Source of the DNA: an uncultured bacterium | Lineage (GTDB): Bacteria > Vulcanimicrobiota > CADAWZ01 | Length of the DNA stretch: 54,651 bases | Direction of reading: 5' to 3' | Assembly: GCA_949288455.1 (NCBI GenBank) | Contig: CASEKF010000062.1 | Coordinates: 1 to 54,651, forward strand | In this document: piece by piece, positions 33,622 through 41,891 of the stretch | Position numbering within the stretch: position 1 is the first letter of the stretch | How the letters are laid out: every line of letters begins with the position of its first letter | Made by a program: the position numbers and the translations under genes | The notes under the pieces: model-generated | Seen by the model: the letters and a program-made list of their open reading frames with translations, nothing else | Databases searched by the model: none | Told to the model about the DNA's origin: nothing

Positions 33622-35277
33622 TTAAAAAGACAATTCAAAACAGGCGCATGGCATAGCTATAGACCAATTTTCAAGCGTCTCAGGATGTATCTCCCCTATA
33701 ATGCCTATTCGCTTGCCGCCTGAAACGATAATTCCGCATCTTCCGGGTATAAAAGACGGATGTTCAAAAGGAATCAAAGAATAATCCCAATTAAGATAAA
33801 ACATAAGAGACTGTAATACGCTGCTGATTTCTGAAAAATTAGACGTTCCATGAGCTATTAAAGCCGCAACTTTATAAAGCGTCACAGAACGCTCGGGAGA
33901 TTCTTCGCAAGGCAAAGCGACTTCTCCGGTTTCAAAAATCCTATGGGGATATTCGGCTCTGGGATTTTTCGATTCGATTTCTAAAAGAATAGGAATAAGA
34001 GAACGTCTTACGGCTCCAAAAGTCTCAGTCATGGGATTAGCTATTTCCAGAATATCCGAAAAATCGCGCATTTTATCTCTTTGATTTTCAGCTGACGTAA
34101 GAATATACGTCATTACCTCTTGAAAACTCATACCAACCATTAATTCTCTTATTTTTTTTTCAAAAAGAGCTTTGTCTGATTCCGTACCTACCGTAAAACT
34201 ATCAAGCATTTCGGGTTCGAAATTATTATAACCAAACGCGATGCAATAATCTTCGGCTAAATCGGACATATGCATTACGTCGCCTCTGTAAGGAGGAGGC
34301 AAACATATCGCGGAATTACCCGATATGCGAACTTTATGTCCCATTCTCTCCAAATATCCGGCAAGATCGTCTACGGATACCTTCATCCCGGAAATTTTCT
34401 CTGCAAATTCACAGGTTATCTCTGTTTCGCAATTAAAAATTTTAGGCGAAACGTCAGTCATAGAAGAGTACTCGACGGCAAAAGGATATATAACTCCTCC
34501 ATGATCGGCTATATTTACGGCCATTATATTTGCCGCAAGATTTACCGCTTCTTTATCCGTTCCCGTAACCTCAACGAAAAGACGTTTATCCCCTACCTTA
34601 ACTCGTCCAAGATCGTTGCTGTTGATTATAGGAGGAAAAGAGAGAACGGAGCCGTTATCGTCATACAAAATTGGAGCGGCGTCAGATCCGGTAAGAATAA
34701 ATCCATACTGTATTCCCTTAGGATGTTTTGACAAAATTTCCCTTAACGTCATTTTTTCTTCAAACCCAAGAGGCGAGAAAGCGACGTCATCCAAAATCGC
34801 GGCTTTATAATGTATCGGAAAAGCTATCTGACCGGCGTCGTATACTCCTATCGCTATAAGCTCTCGTTTTCTGCCGAAATTATCGCAAAGTTTTTCTTGA
34901 GCCTGTATAATCTGTTCAAGAAAAGAATCTGAAACTTCTATATCGCTTACGGCAAATCCGGCTATAAAAGGACGAATTGAAGCGACTTCTTCGGACACGA
35001 TGATTTTATGTTTAGATTCCGGAGTTTTGCCAAAAAAATCATAATCCTTTCTCTCGTTGAAATGAACGGACAAAATTTGCCTGGCCGTACCTTCCAAAGA
35101 CCAAAGATCAGGACGGTTGGTATCATTATTCTCAAGTTTAAGTTCGTCTTTTTGTTCGTCGTAGCCCTTAAATTCGCTCTTAACGCAGTCAAGATAATAT
35201 TCCAAATTATCAAGCGAGATTTCGTCTTTCGATATCATTTTTAAAAGTTCTTTTAAAGAACATGTATATCCCGGCAT
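33622..35277 (-). CDS. pheT: Phenylalanine-tRNA ligase beta subunit, archaeal/eukaryotic type
   Basis: At 551 aa this is the short archaeal/eukaryal PheT rather than the roughly 800-aa bacterial form: no tRNA-binding EMAP domain and no C-terminal FDX anticodon-binding domain are present. Recognisable parts are the N-terminal LENNDTNRPDLWSLEGTARQI, the B3/B4-like editing region (about 85-270), the B5 helix-turn-helix (AGYLERMGHKVRIS, PPPYRGDVMHMSDLAEDYCIAFGYNN), and a catalytic-like domain ending RCGIIVSGGKRIGIIGEIHPE. It pairs with PheS in an (alpha-beta)2 enzyme charging tRNA-Phe. The gene lies 3 nt after pheS, so translation is coupled. Confidence 0.92.
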   Translation of the reverse strand: MPGYTCSLKELLKMISKDEISLDNLEYYLDCVKSEFKGYDEQKDELKLENNDTNRPDLWSLEGTARQILSVHFNERKDYDFFGKTPESKHKIIVSEEVASIRPFIAGFAVSDIEVSDSFLEQIIQAQEKLCDNFGRKRELIAIGVYDAGQIAFPIHYKAAILDDVAFSPLGFEEKMTLREILSKHPKGIQYGFILTGSDAAPILYDDNGSVLSFPPIINSNDLGRVKVGDKRLFVEVTGTDKEAVNLAANIMAVNIADHGGVIYPFAVEYSSMTDVSPKIFNCETEITCEFAEKISGMKVSVDDLAGYLERMGHKVRISGNSAICLPPPYRGDVMHMSDLAEDYCIAFGYNNFEPEMLDSFTVGTESDKALFEKKIRELMVGMSFQEVMTYILTSAENQRDKMRDFSDILEIANPMTETFGAVRRSLIPILLEIESKNPRAEYPHRIFETGEVALPCEESPERSVTLYKVAALIAHGTSNFSEISSVLQSLMFYLNWDYSLIPFEHPSFIPGRCGIIVSGGKRIGIIGEIHPETLENWSIAMPCACFELSF

Positions 35278-35280
35278 TTT

Positions 35281-36813
35281 TTACACCACCTTTGCGTCTC
35301 TTAGAAATTCCAGATCATGACTAAATAACTGCCTAATATCGTTAATGCCAAGCGAAACCATAGCCATTCTATCAATTCCAAGTCCCCATGCTATCACCGG
35401 AGCTTCAACTCCTAAAGGCAAAGTTACTTCCTTTCTAAATATTCCGGCTCCGCCTAACTCTATCCAGCCTAAAACGGGGTGTTTAGCATGCATTTCTACC
35501 GAAGGCTCGGTAAACGGAAAATAAGCCGGGGTAAAACGTATATCGTCAGCTTGAGCTATTTCTTTGGCAAAAAGCTTTAAAAGACCTAAAAGCTTTCTGA
35601 AATTAAGATTGTCGTCTATTGCTATGCCCTCTACCTGGAAAAAGTCAGTGCCATGCGTAGCGTCTATCTGATCGTATCTGAAGCATCTGGCTACGGCGAA
35701 ATATTTTCCGGGATTATCAGGGCCTCCGGCAAGAGTTCTTGCCGATAAAGCCGTGCCTTGACTCCTCATAATAAGCTTTTTAGTTCTATCGACGTCGAAT
35801 TTATAATTCCATCCTTTGCTGGAAAAAGCTCCTCCGTTTTCATGCGCCGCTTTTACGTTGGAAAGATAAGGTTCCGCAATTTCAGCTTTACCTAATGAGG
35901 GTTTTAAAAAATAAACGTCATGGATATTGCGGGCAGAATGGAACTGAGGCATAAACAAAGCGTCCATATCCCAAAATTCGCTTTCGACAAGAGGCCCGTA
36001 CATCTCTTTAAATCCAAGAGCGGTCAGCTTATTTCTAACTCCCTCCAAAAATTGTCTGTAAGGATGTTTTTTGCCTATAACTAATTTTGGAGGATTAAGA
36101 TTTATATCGTATTTTCTTATCTCTCCTTCGCGCCATTTTCCTGAAGAAAGCATTTGAGGCGTAATTTGATTAATAACCTGTCGCAATTTAAGACAAGGCA
36201 AAATATCTTTCCCTTTAGACGTAATCTCAACGTCAGAAAGAGTTCTTTCGTCTATTCTAAAATAACCTTTTTCGGGACTCCTTTTTTTAAAGCCGTCGCG
36301 CGCTTCATTCCGCTCTTCTTCAGATAGCTCGGCTAAATCGACGCTTTTAAGTTCTCTTATTTTAATAAAAACTTTACGTCTTTCCTCAAGTTTTTCGATA
36401 AATTTCAAATCGACAACTTTAGCCGCTCCTTGTTCGACGGTCAAAGCTCCGCTTTTGCGAAGCGTTCCGATTAAAGGATTTACTGAAGCCGCGTCTAATC
36501 CGCAAGCGTCCGGCAAATCTTTTATAAGGATTCCGTCCTTATGCCCGGCTAAAGTTTTAAGAATCTTAGATTCGATAAAACCATTTTCAGCCACCGAGTC
36601 GCCTAAAGCGGTAAGAGAAACTATATTTTCCTTTCCGGTCTCGACAACGGTTATAAATTCCTTTAACAAAAGCCATTCGATGGCGGTTCTAAGCTGAGCC
36701 GCCGGTATGCCGGCAGCCTCCGCAAGATCAGAGGAAGAAAACCTTTCCTTTTTCTTAAAAGCCAGAAGAACCGCGGTTTCAAGAGGATGAAGAGATTCGG
36801 CAGTTTCGTTCAT
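35281..36813 (-). CDS. pheS: Phenylalanine-tRNA ligase alpha subunit, archaeal/eukaryotic type
   Basis: The 510-aa subunit has the archaeal/eukaryal plan. N-terminal winged-helix DNA-binding-like domains (about 1-130) come first: LLAFKKKERFSSSDLAEAAGIPAAQLRTAIEWL and ILKTLAGHKDGILIKDLP. The class II catalytic core (about 225-505) follows, with motif 2 KYFAVARCFRYDQIDATHGTDFFQVEGIAID and motif 3 APVIAWGLGIDRMAMV. Bacterial PheS is about 340 aa with an N-terminal coiled-coil, which is absent here. An AGGAGAAAG ribosome site precedes ATG 36813. It sits between spoIID (44 nt upstream) and pheT (3 nt downstream) and is probably co-transcribed with both. Confidence 0.92.
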   Translation of the reverse strand: MNETAESLHPLETAVLLAFKKKERFSSSDLAEAAGIPAAQLRTAIEWLLLKEFITVVETGKENIVSLTALGDSVAENGFIESKILKTLAGHKDGILIKDLPDACGLDAASVNPLIGTLRKSGALTVEQGAAKVVDLKFIEKLEERRKVFIKIRELKSVDLAELSEEERNEARDGFKKRSPEKGYFRIDERTLSDVEITSKGKDILPCLKLRQVINQITPQMLSSGKWREGEIRKYDINLNPPKLVIGKKHPYRQFLEGVRNKLTALGFKEMYGPLVESEFWDMDALFMPQFHSARNIHDVYFLKPSLGKAEIAEPYLSNVKAAHENGGAFSSKGWNYKFDVDRTKKLIMRSQGTALSARTLAGGPDNPGKYFAVARCFRYDQIDATHGTDFFQVEGIAIDDNLNFRKLLGLLKLFAKEIAQADDIRFTPAYFPFTEPSVEMHAKHPVLGWIELGGAGIFRKEVTLPLGVEAPVIAWGLGIDRMAMVSLGINDIRQLFSHDLEFLRDAKVV

Positions 36814-36857
36814 GATAACTTTCTCCTAAAATAATATTCGATTCAATAAGGTTGAAA

Positions 36858-38216
36858 TTAAAAAGACGCCTTTGTCAAGTTAGTCCCGGGATAATAATTA
36901 TAAAGAATTTTGCGGTAATCCCAGCCATTTTTAGCAAAACCGTAAGCTCCCCACTGACACATGCCTACTCCATGCCCCCAACCTGAACCGGAAAAAGTAA
37001 ACGCGGAAGAAACGTCTATTTCAGATATTTCGCTTTTAATAGAAGCTATGGAAACCGGAAGACGAGACGCCGCCAGAATCCCGGCTAAATGTTCTAAAGA
37101 CTCTTTTTCCATCTGCGCCTGAAGCATCGTGTCCGCCTGCACGACTTTTTCGTCGACAAGAGTCGAAGTTTCGTTATCCGAATCGTTTGAAGGCAAACAA
37201 ATTTTTACCGATAAAAGAAATACTTTCTTTTCTGCCCCGTCCATAGGCGTAGAAACTAAGGAATATTTAGTGCTTTTTTGTTTGTCGGCTCCCAACGCAA
37301 GCCTAAAATCTGCCGCTTTAACCGTCGTTACGCCGTTAGAAGCGATTATCTTCAAAGAGACGGCTCTGCCGGAATCGTCCGTTTTATCAATTTTTATATC
37401 CAGCAAATCTCCGGATATAATTTTTTTATCGTTTAAAAGTTTTGAAAGTTCATCGCGCTTAATCGAATAAGTCCATTCCGAAGGAGCGCAATACGGACAT
37501 GAAGCCGAAGCCAGATACGGCAAATCTCCGGATTCAAAAACGTTGTCTCCGGGACTTGTCCTGCCCGCGCAATTAGAATGAAAAAACGCGGAAATAGGCG
37601 AATCATTAAAAACAAGAATCTCGCCTGAAGTAGCGTTCACAGCCTCGATAACAGAAGGAGATTCTCCTTCGACTCCAGCGTAGATTTGATCTTTAACCGT
37701 TGAAAAAACGTCGAACGACGCATGTCTGGGAGTTCTTTTCATAGAAGCGGCGTAAGTTCTGGCCGCCACGCTCTGAGCCTTTAAAGCTTCTATATGCCAT
37801 GAAGCGGGCATTTCTCCGCCTACTACGCCGTATAAATATTCGTCGGTTTTTAATTTATTTATAACAAGCAAATAACCCGGTTTTTCAGATAAAATAAAAA
37901 TATCTCCTCTGTATGGCTTGCCGTTTACTTGCATATAGGACGGAGACGACAACTTTAAAATTCCCGACGCCTTATTATCTTTGAAAGAAATGAAATCGCC
38001 TTCCGCTTTAAATTCAGTCTCTTCTAAAAATTCGTCCGTATGCCCGTCAGGCTTAACTACAGAAAAACAGCCTGAAAGCGAAATAATTTTAACGGAAGGA
38101 GCTTCGAGTAAAAGGACTCTCATCATACCCGGAGTATCTTCTATAACGGCCGAAAAGGCAAAACCGAAGAAGACGCAAAATACAACCGCCGCAATAATCG
38201 TTCTTTTCAAATTCAT
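36858..38216 (-). CDS. SpoIID/LytB-domain protein (putative peptidoglycan lytic enzyme)
   Basis: The 452-aa exported protein has a signal sequence (IIAAVVFCVFFGFAFSAVIE). The SpoIID domain signature is LKTDEYLYGVVGGEMPASWHIEALKAQSVAARTYA with the catalytic Glu, then SSCPYC-type pair CPYC, and at the C-terminus GSGWGHGVGMCQWGAYGFAKNGWDYRKILYNYYPGT. In sporulating Firmicutes SpoIID cleaves stem-less glycan strands during engulfment. Related LytB/SpoIID proteins occur widely in non-sporulating bacteria and cyanobacteria, so this does not by itself imply spores. It is upstream of pheS-pheT in the same direction with no terminator between. Confidence 0.9.
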   Translation of the reverse strand: MNLKRTIIAAVVFCVFFGFAFSAVIEDTPGMMRVLLLEAPSVKIISLSGCFSVVKPDGHTDEFLEETEFKAEGDFISFKDNKASGILKLSSPSYMQVNGKPYRGDIFILSEKPGYLLVINKLKTDEYLYGVVGGEMPASWHIEALKAQSVAARTYAASMKRTPRHASFDVFSTVKDQIYAGVEGESPSVIEAVNATSGEILVFNDSPISAFFHSNCAGRTSPGDNVFESGDLPYLASASCPYCAPSEWTYSIKRDELSKLLNDKKIISGDLLDIKIDKTDDSGRAVSLKIIASNGVTTVKAADFRLALGADKQKSTKYSLVSTPMDGAEKKVFLLSVKICLPSNDSDNETSTLVDEKVVQADTMLQAQMEKESLEHLAGILAASRLPVSIASIKSEISEIDVSSAFTFSGSGWGHGVGMCQWGAYGFAKNGWDYRKILYNYYPGTNLTKASF

Positions 38217-38359
38217 AATCTAAATCAACTTTCAAAATAAAATAAATATTACGAAAAAACAAAAAATTAAAATAACGGCAAAGCGCAAATCTTAAGCGAA
38301 GCGGATAATCAATTAAAAATTAACGAATTAATCTAATTAGTTAAAATGTTAAAATAAAA

Positions 38360-38411
38360 CGGATTCTTTCTCCTTGTCCTTTTAATTAAACGGACAAGGA
38401 GAAAGAATCCG
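38360..38411. terminator. 20-bp perfect hairpin, bidirectional terminator
   Basis: CGGATTCTTTCTCCTTGTCC (38360-38379) pairs exactly with 38392-38411 around a 12-nt loop. It lies 9 bp beyond the tRNA-Leu 3' end and is followed leftward by TTTTATTTT, so it terminates the leftward tRNA transcript. Confidence 0.75.
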
Positions 38412-38420
38412 CTCCAAATA

Positions 38421-38505
38421 CCGAAGATCGGGGTCGAACCGATACGGGATTATCCATCCCCCAGGATTTTAAGTCCTGTGCGTCTGCCTATTCCGCCACT
38501 CCGGC
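38421..38505 (-). tRNA. tRNA-Leu (anticodon UAA)
   Basis: The 85-nt class II tRNA is read on the minus strand. The acceptor stem is GCCGGAG / CTTCGGT (two G-U pairs), with discriminator A. The D-loop contains the AATAGGC box, and the anticodon stem-loop CAGGA CTTAAAA TCCTG carries TAA. A long variable arm (GGGGATGGATAATCCC) and the T-loop GGTTCGACCCC follow. It decodes UUA, a frequent leucine codon in this AT-rich window. CCA is not encoded. Confidence 0.95.
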
Positions 38506-38520
38506 TTTTCAACAATAAAT

Positions 38521-38548
38521 ATTATAACAATTTTTAAAAATATGTCAA
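38521..38548 (-). promoter_or_regulatory. Promoter of tRNA-Leu
   Basis: On the minus strand TTGACA (38548-38543), 16-bp spacer, TATAAT (38526-38521): both hexamers are perfect consensus. The mature tRNA 5' end lies 16 nt downstream. Confidence 0.85.
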
Positions 38549-38703
38549 CTACAACTTTTAAAAAATTAAAGTTATATGAATAAAAAACGCTTTGCCTAAG
38601 GACATACCGAAACAAATAAATCCAACCAAATAATTGCGCCTACGTAACGTATAACCTAAAAGAATTCAAATATGCAAAAAGCCCTATATATAAAAGGGCA
38701 GTC

Positions 38704-38732
38704 TTGACAGTTTCAGCCTGCGTCTATATAAT
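38704..38732 (+). promoter_or_regulatory. Perfect-consensus sigma-70 promoter of the SigH-like gene
   Basis: TTGACA (38704-38709), exactly 17 bp, TATAAT (38727-38732). The leader of about 50 nt contains a CGGATATCC palindrome and the ribosome site ATCGGAGGAT 8 nt before the TTG start codon. The 38549-38703 stretch upstream shows no other feature. Confidence 0.88.
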
Positions 38733-38787
38733 TGGAGAGTGAATCCCTTTAGCCGGATATCCAGGTTAAGGATCGGAGGATTAGAAT

Positions 38788-39429
38788 TTGTTAAAGCTTT
38801 CGTCGCAAACCATAGCAAATTTCAGTCAAGAGACTGACGAGGATATTGTTAAACTTGCAAAAAACGGGGAGGAATTTGCAACAGAATATTTAATCAATAA
38901 ATATAAAAATTTTGTCAGGGTAAAAGCGAAGTCATATTTTTTGGTAGGAGCAGATAGAGAAGATATAATCCAGGAAGGAATGATAGGATTATATAAAGCG
39001 ATAAGAGATTTTAGAGCAGACAAACTGTCTTCTTTTCGAGCTTTTGCCGAATTGTGTATAACCCGTCAAATTATTACGGCGATTAAAACAGCCACAAGAC
39101 AAAAGCATATTCCCTTAAATTCATATATATCTCTTAATAAGCCTATATATGACGAAGATTCGGATAGAACTATGCTCGATATACTCTCGGGAACAAAAAT
39201 AACGGATCCTGAAGAAGTTTTTATAAGTCATGAATTATCAGACGACTTAAGAGAAAAAATTCAGGAAAACCTGAGCGAACTTGAATCGCAAGTTCTTCTG
39301 TCATATCTGGAGGGCAAAAGCTATCAGGAAATGGCAAAAGAATTAAATCGCCATGTAAAATCGATAGACAACGCTCTGCAAAGAATTAAAAGAAAAATAG
39401 AAAAAACCCTTGGAGAAAAGAACTTTTAA
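38788..39429 (+). CDS. sigH: Sigma-70 family factor of the SigH (Spo0H) type
   Basis: The 213-aa sigma factor has region 2 (FVRVKAKSYFLVGADREDIIQEGMIGLYKAIRDF, then SSFRAFAELCITRQIITAIKTATRQKHIPLNSYISL) and region 4 (LSELESQVLLSYLEGKSYQEMAKELNRHVKSIDNALQRIKRKIEKTL). Regions 1.1 and 3 are absent. From memory it is close to Bacillus subtilis SigH along its whole length, including the PLNSY.SL segment and the NRHVKSIDNALQR recognition helix. The start is TTG with a strong ribosome site and a perfect housekeeping promoter, so transcription is probably high or controlled by a trans-acting repressor. A bidirectional terminator isolates it from the downstream oxygen-defence genes. Regulon unknown. 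Confidence 0.93.
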   Translation: MLKLSSQTIANFSQETDEDIVKLAKNGEEFATEYLINKYKNFVRVKAKSYFLVGADREDIIQEGMIGLYKAIRDFRADKLSSFRAFAELCITRQIITAIKTATRQKHIPLNSYISLNKPIYDEDSDRTMLDILSGTKITDPEEVFISHELSDDLREKIQENLSELESQVLLSYLEGKSYQEMAKELNRHVKSIDNALQRIKRKIEKTLGEKNF

Positions 39430-39437
39430 TAAAATGG

Positions 39438-39477
39438 GCATTTCTTATACTTAAGCTCGCCTAAGTATAAGAAATGC
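39438..39477. terminator. Terminator after sigH-like gene
   Basis: GCATTTCTTATACTTA (39438-39453) and TAAGTATAAGAAATGC (39462-39477) form a 16-bp stem with an 8-nt loop, flanked by AAAA on the left and TTTT on the right. Confidence 0.75.
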
Positions 39478-39530
39478 TTTTCGGCTTTTAGCCGGGTAAA
39501 TTGCTCAAAAAGGAAAGGAAGAGATTTTAT

Positions 39531-39905
39531 ATGACAAAAATAAATCAAATTTACAAATGCAACATATGCGGAAATATGATTGAGATCATACATGCCGCGG
39601 CAGGAAAACTTATGTGCTGCGGACAGGAAATGTCTCTTCTTGACGAAAACACGAGGGATGCCTCTAAGGAAAAACATGTGCCGGTTATCGAATATAAAGA
39701 CGGCGGAACTCTGGTGCGAGTAGGCTCTCTCCCGCATCCTATGGAAGAAAAGCATTATATAGAATGGATAGAGGCAATAAGCGGGAACACAGTGATAAGA
39801 AAAATGTTAAAGCCCGGAGATCAGCCTGAAGCATTTTTCAAATGCGCTTTAGAAAACGCTTCAGTCAGAGAATTATGCAACCTGCACGGTTTGTGGAAAG
39901 CGTAA
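39531..39905 (+). CDS. dfx: Desulfoferrodoxin (2Fe superoxide reductase)
   Basis: The 124-aa protein is a complete class I superoxide reductase. Desulforedoxin-type Fe centre I has Cys10, Cys13, Cys29 and Cys30. Catalytic Fe centre II has His49, His69, His75, Cys116 and His119, with the Glu47-Lys48 pair in EKHVP next to the active site. It reduces superoxide to peroxide using electrons from rubredoxin, which is encoded two genes downstream. ATG 39531 is used; AGGAAAGGAAGAG lies upstream. It starts a three-gene oxygen-defence operon (dfx, fprA, rubredoxin) with spacings of 17 and 2 nt. No promoter close to consensus is obvious after the preceding terminator. Confidence 0.95.
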   Translation: MTKINQIYKCNICGNMIEIIHAAAGKLMCCGQEMSLLDENTRDASKEKHVPVIEYKDGGTLVRVGSLPHPMEEKHYIEWIEAISGNTVIRKMLKPGDQPEAFFKCALENASVRELCNLHGLWKA

Positions 39906-39922
39906 AGCCTAAGGAGAGAAAT

Positions 39923-41134
39923 ATGGAACCTATAAAAATCAAAGAAAATCTTTGGCAGATTCCGGTGACTGATTGGAACATAAGAGATTTTCACGGATAT
40001 TCGGTATACAGCGGAACGACTTATAACGCATATTTGTCCACAGGCTCTAAGAACGTACTTTTCGACACGGCGAAAAAAGGATTCGGGGAACATTTTTTCG
40101 GTATGATCTCCAAAATAATAGAGCCGAATAAAATCGATTATATATTTGTAAATCATGCGGAACCGGATCATTCTGGTCTGCTTCCGGAAGCCGTAGAAAG
40201 AATACGTCCTGACAAAATATTCTTAAGCGAAACATGCGGAAAAGCTATAACGGATCATTATCACGGAAAGGATTGGCCTTTTGAAATATTAAAAGACGGA
40301 CAAGAAGTCGACATATCTTCTAGAAAAGTCGTTTTTCTGGAAACAAAAATGCTGCATTGGCCGGACAGTTGTTTCTCATATCTTAAAGACGACGGCATTC
40401 TGATATCCAGCGACGCTTTCGGGCATCACTGGGCTACAAGCGGCAGATATGACGACGAAGTAAACTCTGAAGAGCTGGTCAGGCACTCTAAAAAATATTT
40501 TGCCAATATTCTTTTGCCGTTTGCTTCCCTAATCAAAAAACTGCTGCGAAGAACAGCGGATATGAAATTAAAAATCAATATGATATGTCCGGATCATGGA
40601 GTGATATGGCGCAATAATCCTGATCGTATAATAAACTTATACGATAAATGGAGCGAGTCAAAACTCGAATCTAGAGAAAAAAAAGCGGTGATATTCTACG
40701 ACACAATGTGGCAAAGCACTGAAAAAATGGCTTACGCTATAACGGACGGCTTCAAACTGCAAAACTTCGAAGTAATTATGATGAATTTGAGAGCAAATCA
40801 TAGAAGCGAAGTAATGACGGAAATTTTAGACGGAGCTATAGTAGCGGCGGGATCGCCAACTTTAAATAATGGAATCATGCCGACGGTCAGCGATATGCTA
40901 TGCTATATGCGCGGTTTGAAGCCTTCCGGCAGAATAGGAGGATGTTTCGGCTCTTACGGCTGGAGCGGAGAATCTGTCAAGGAAATCGGAGAATATATGG
41001 CGAAAGCAGGATTAGAACAGCCATGCGGCGCAATCAAGGCAAAATATGTTCCAACTGAAGAAGATTTGCAAAAATGCAGGCAATATGCGGCAGATCTTGC
41101 CGAGCAATATTTAAACCACATAAAAGGAGAATAA
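39923..41134 (+). CDS. fprA: FprA-type flavodiiron protein (rubredoxin:oxygen oxidoreductase)
   Basis: The 403-aa protein combines a metallo-beta-lactamase-like diiron domain with a C-terminal flavodoxin domain. The diiron ligands are His78, Glu80, Asp82 and His83 in NHAEPDH, His in MLHWPDS, Asp in SSDAFGHHW, and His in CPDHGVIW; all are present. The flavodoxin domain (about 255-400) starts [18 protein letters not shown], with [17 protein letters not shown] and GSYGWSGES loops for FMN. It reduces O2 to water (or NO to N2O) with electrons from rubredoxin. ATG 39923 follows AAGGAGAG; a longer frame overlapping dfx is not credible. It is the middle gene of the oxygen-defence operon. Confidence 0.95.
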   Translation: MEPIKIKENLWQIPVTDWNIRDFHGYSVYSGTTYNAYLSTGSKNVLFDTAKKGFGEHFFGMISKIIEPNKIDYIFVNHAEPDHSGLLPEAVERIRPDKIFLSETCGKAITDHYHGKDWPFEILKDGQEVDISSRKVVFLETKMLHWPDSCFSYLKDDGILISSDAFGHHWATSGRYDDEVNSEELVRHSKKYFANILLPFASLIKKLLRRTADMKLKINMICPDHGVIWRNNPDRIINLYDKWSESKLESREKKAVIFYDTMWQSTEKMAYAITDGFKLQNFEVIMMNLRANHRSEVMTEILDGAIVAAGSPTLNNGIMPTVSDMLCYMRGLKPSGRIGGCFGSYGWSGESVKEIGEYMAKAGLEQPCGAIKAKYVPTEEDLQKCRQYAADLAEQYLNHIKGE

Positions 41135-41136
41135 AC

Positions 41137-41295
41137 ATGAAATTTGTATGCAGCGTGTGCGGTTACGTATATGATCCACAGCTTGGAGACGACGCCGCAG
41201 ATATAGCTCCCGGAACGAGATTTGAAGATCTTCCCGACGATTGGGTATGTCCGGTATGCGGAGTCGGAAAAGACGATTTTGAACCGGAAGAATAA
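41137..41295 (+). CDS. rub: Rubredoxin
   Basis: The 52-aa rubredoxin has Cys5-x2-Cys8 and Cys38-x2-Cys41, the conserved [24 protein letters not shown] and terminal acidic residues. Its single Fe(Cys)4 centre carries electrons to FprA and superoxide reductase, both encoded immediately upstream. The ATG is 2 nt after the fprA stop, with AAAGGAG inside the end of fprA. The stop codon lies inside the left arm of the operon terminator. Confidence 0.96.
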   Translation: MKFVCSVCGYVYDPQLGDDAADIAPGTRFEDLPDDWVCPVCGVGKDDFEPEE

Positions 41296-41344
41296 AGAAA
41301 CGAAAGACCGCTTCATGTCGAAGCGGTCTTTCGTTTCTTTATTC
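41290..41344. terminator. 25-bp perfect bidirectional terminator after rubredoxin
   Basis: Arms 41290-41314 and 41320-41344 are exact complements (outer part GAATAAAGAAACGAAAGACC) around a 5-nt loop ATGTC. The left arm contains the rubredoxin stop codon. It serves both the rightward oxygen-defence operon and the leftward rsfS gene. Confidence 0.8.
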
Positions 41345-41383
41345 TAAAATATCTTAAAAACGCGCAAAACAAAGCCGGAATTA

Positions 41384-41851
41384 TTAGCTTTTTAAACTTG
41401 ATAATTTTAAAAACTCTTCTCTTAACCGTTCAAAAGCAGGCTCATTTTCAAAATCCAGTCTGGGCATATCGCGCCATAACTCTTCAAGATTATAAAAAAG
41501 GCGATAATTAGAAGACGAGCCGGGCGCAGGCCTAAAACTTCTAAAAGGCAGTTCTCTATCCTGTTCGGCAAAAATATGAATGACTATGGAGCCATAATCA
41601 AGTAAAATCCATCCTCCCCCTTCCATTCCCTGCACTACTCTTCTTTTAAAATTAAAATTTTTAAAAACCAAATCTATAGCCGAAGCTATAGCCTTTGTCT
41701 CTCTATTTGAAAACGCGGAAGTTATCACTACGTAATCATATAGAGAAGAAAGGCCTTCAAAATCTATTACTACAACGTCTTTTCCCTTTTTCTCCTGAGC
41801 TATAACGGCTGCAAAAATTGCAATTTCCTTGCTGTTATCAATATCAACCAT
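41384..41851 (-). CDS. rsfS: Ribosomal silencing factor RsfS (Iojap family)
   Basis: The 155-aa protein carries the whole RsfS domain: KGKDVVVIDFEGLSSLYDYVVITSAFSNRETKAIASAI, QGMEGGGWILLDYGSIVIHIF and FYNLEELWRDMP. It binds ribosomal protein uL14 and blocks subunit joining in starvation. A C-terminal extension of about 25 residues (RLDFENEPAFERLREEF) is longer than in E. coli. It lies 40 nt downstream of nadD, the common bacterial arrangement, and a GGAGAAAATG ribosome site precedes ATG 41851. Confidence 0.94.
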   Translation of the reverse strand: MVDIDNSKEIAIFAAVIAQEKKGKDVVVIDFEGLSSLYDYVVITSAFSNRETKAIASAIDLVFKNFNFKRRVVQGMEGGGWILLDYGSIVIHIFAEQDRELPFRSFRPAPGSSSNYRLFYNLEELWRDMPRLDFENEPAFERLREEFLKLSSLKS

Positions 41852-41891
41852 ATCATTTTCTCCAATTCTGCATTTTAATTAAAATAGCAAA

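Noticed and set aside
38788-39429. Anti-sigma or Spo0A-type sporulation locus around the SigH-like gene
   Set aside because: Neighbours are tRNA-Leu and oxygen-defence genes; no sporulation regulator is within the window.
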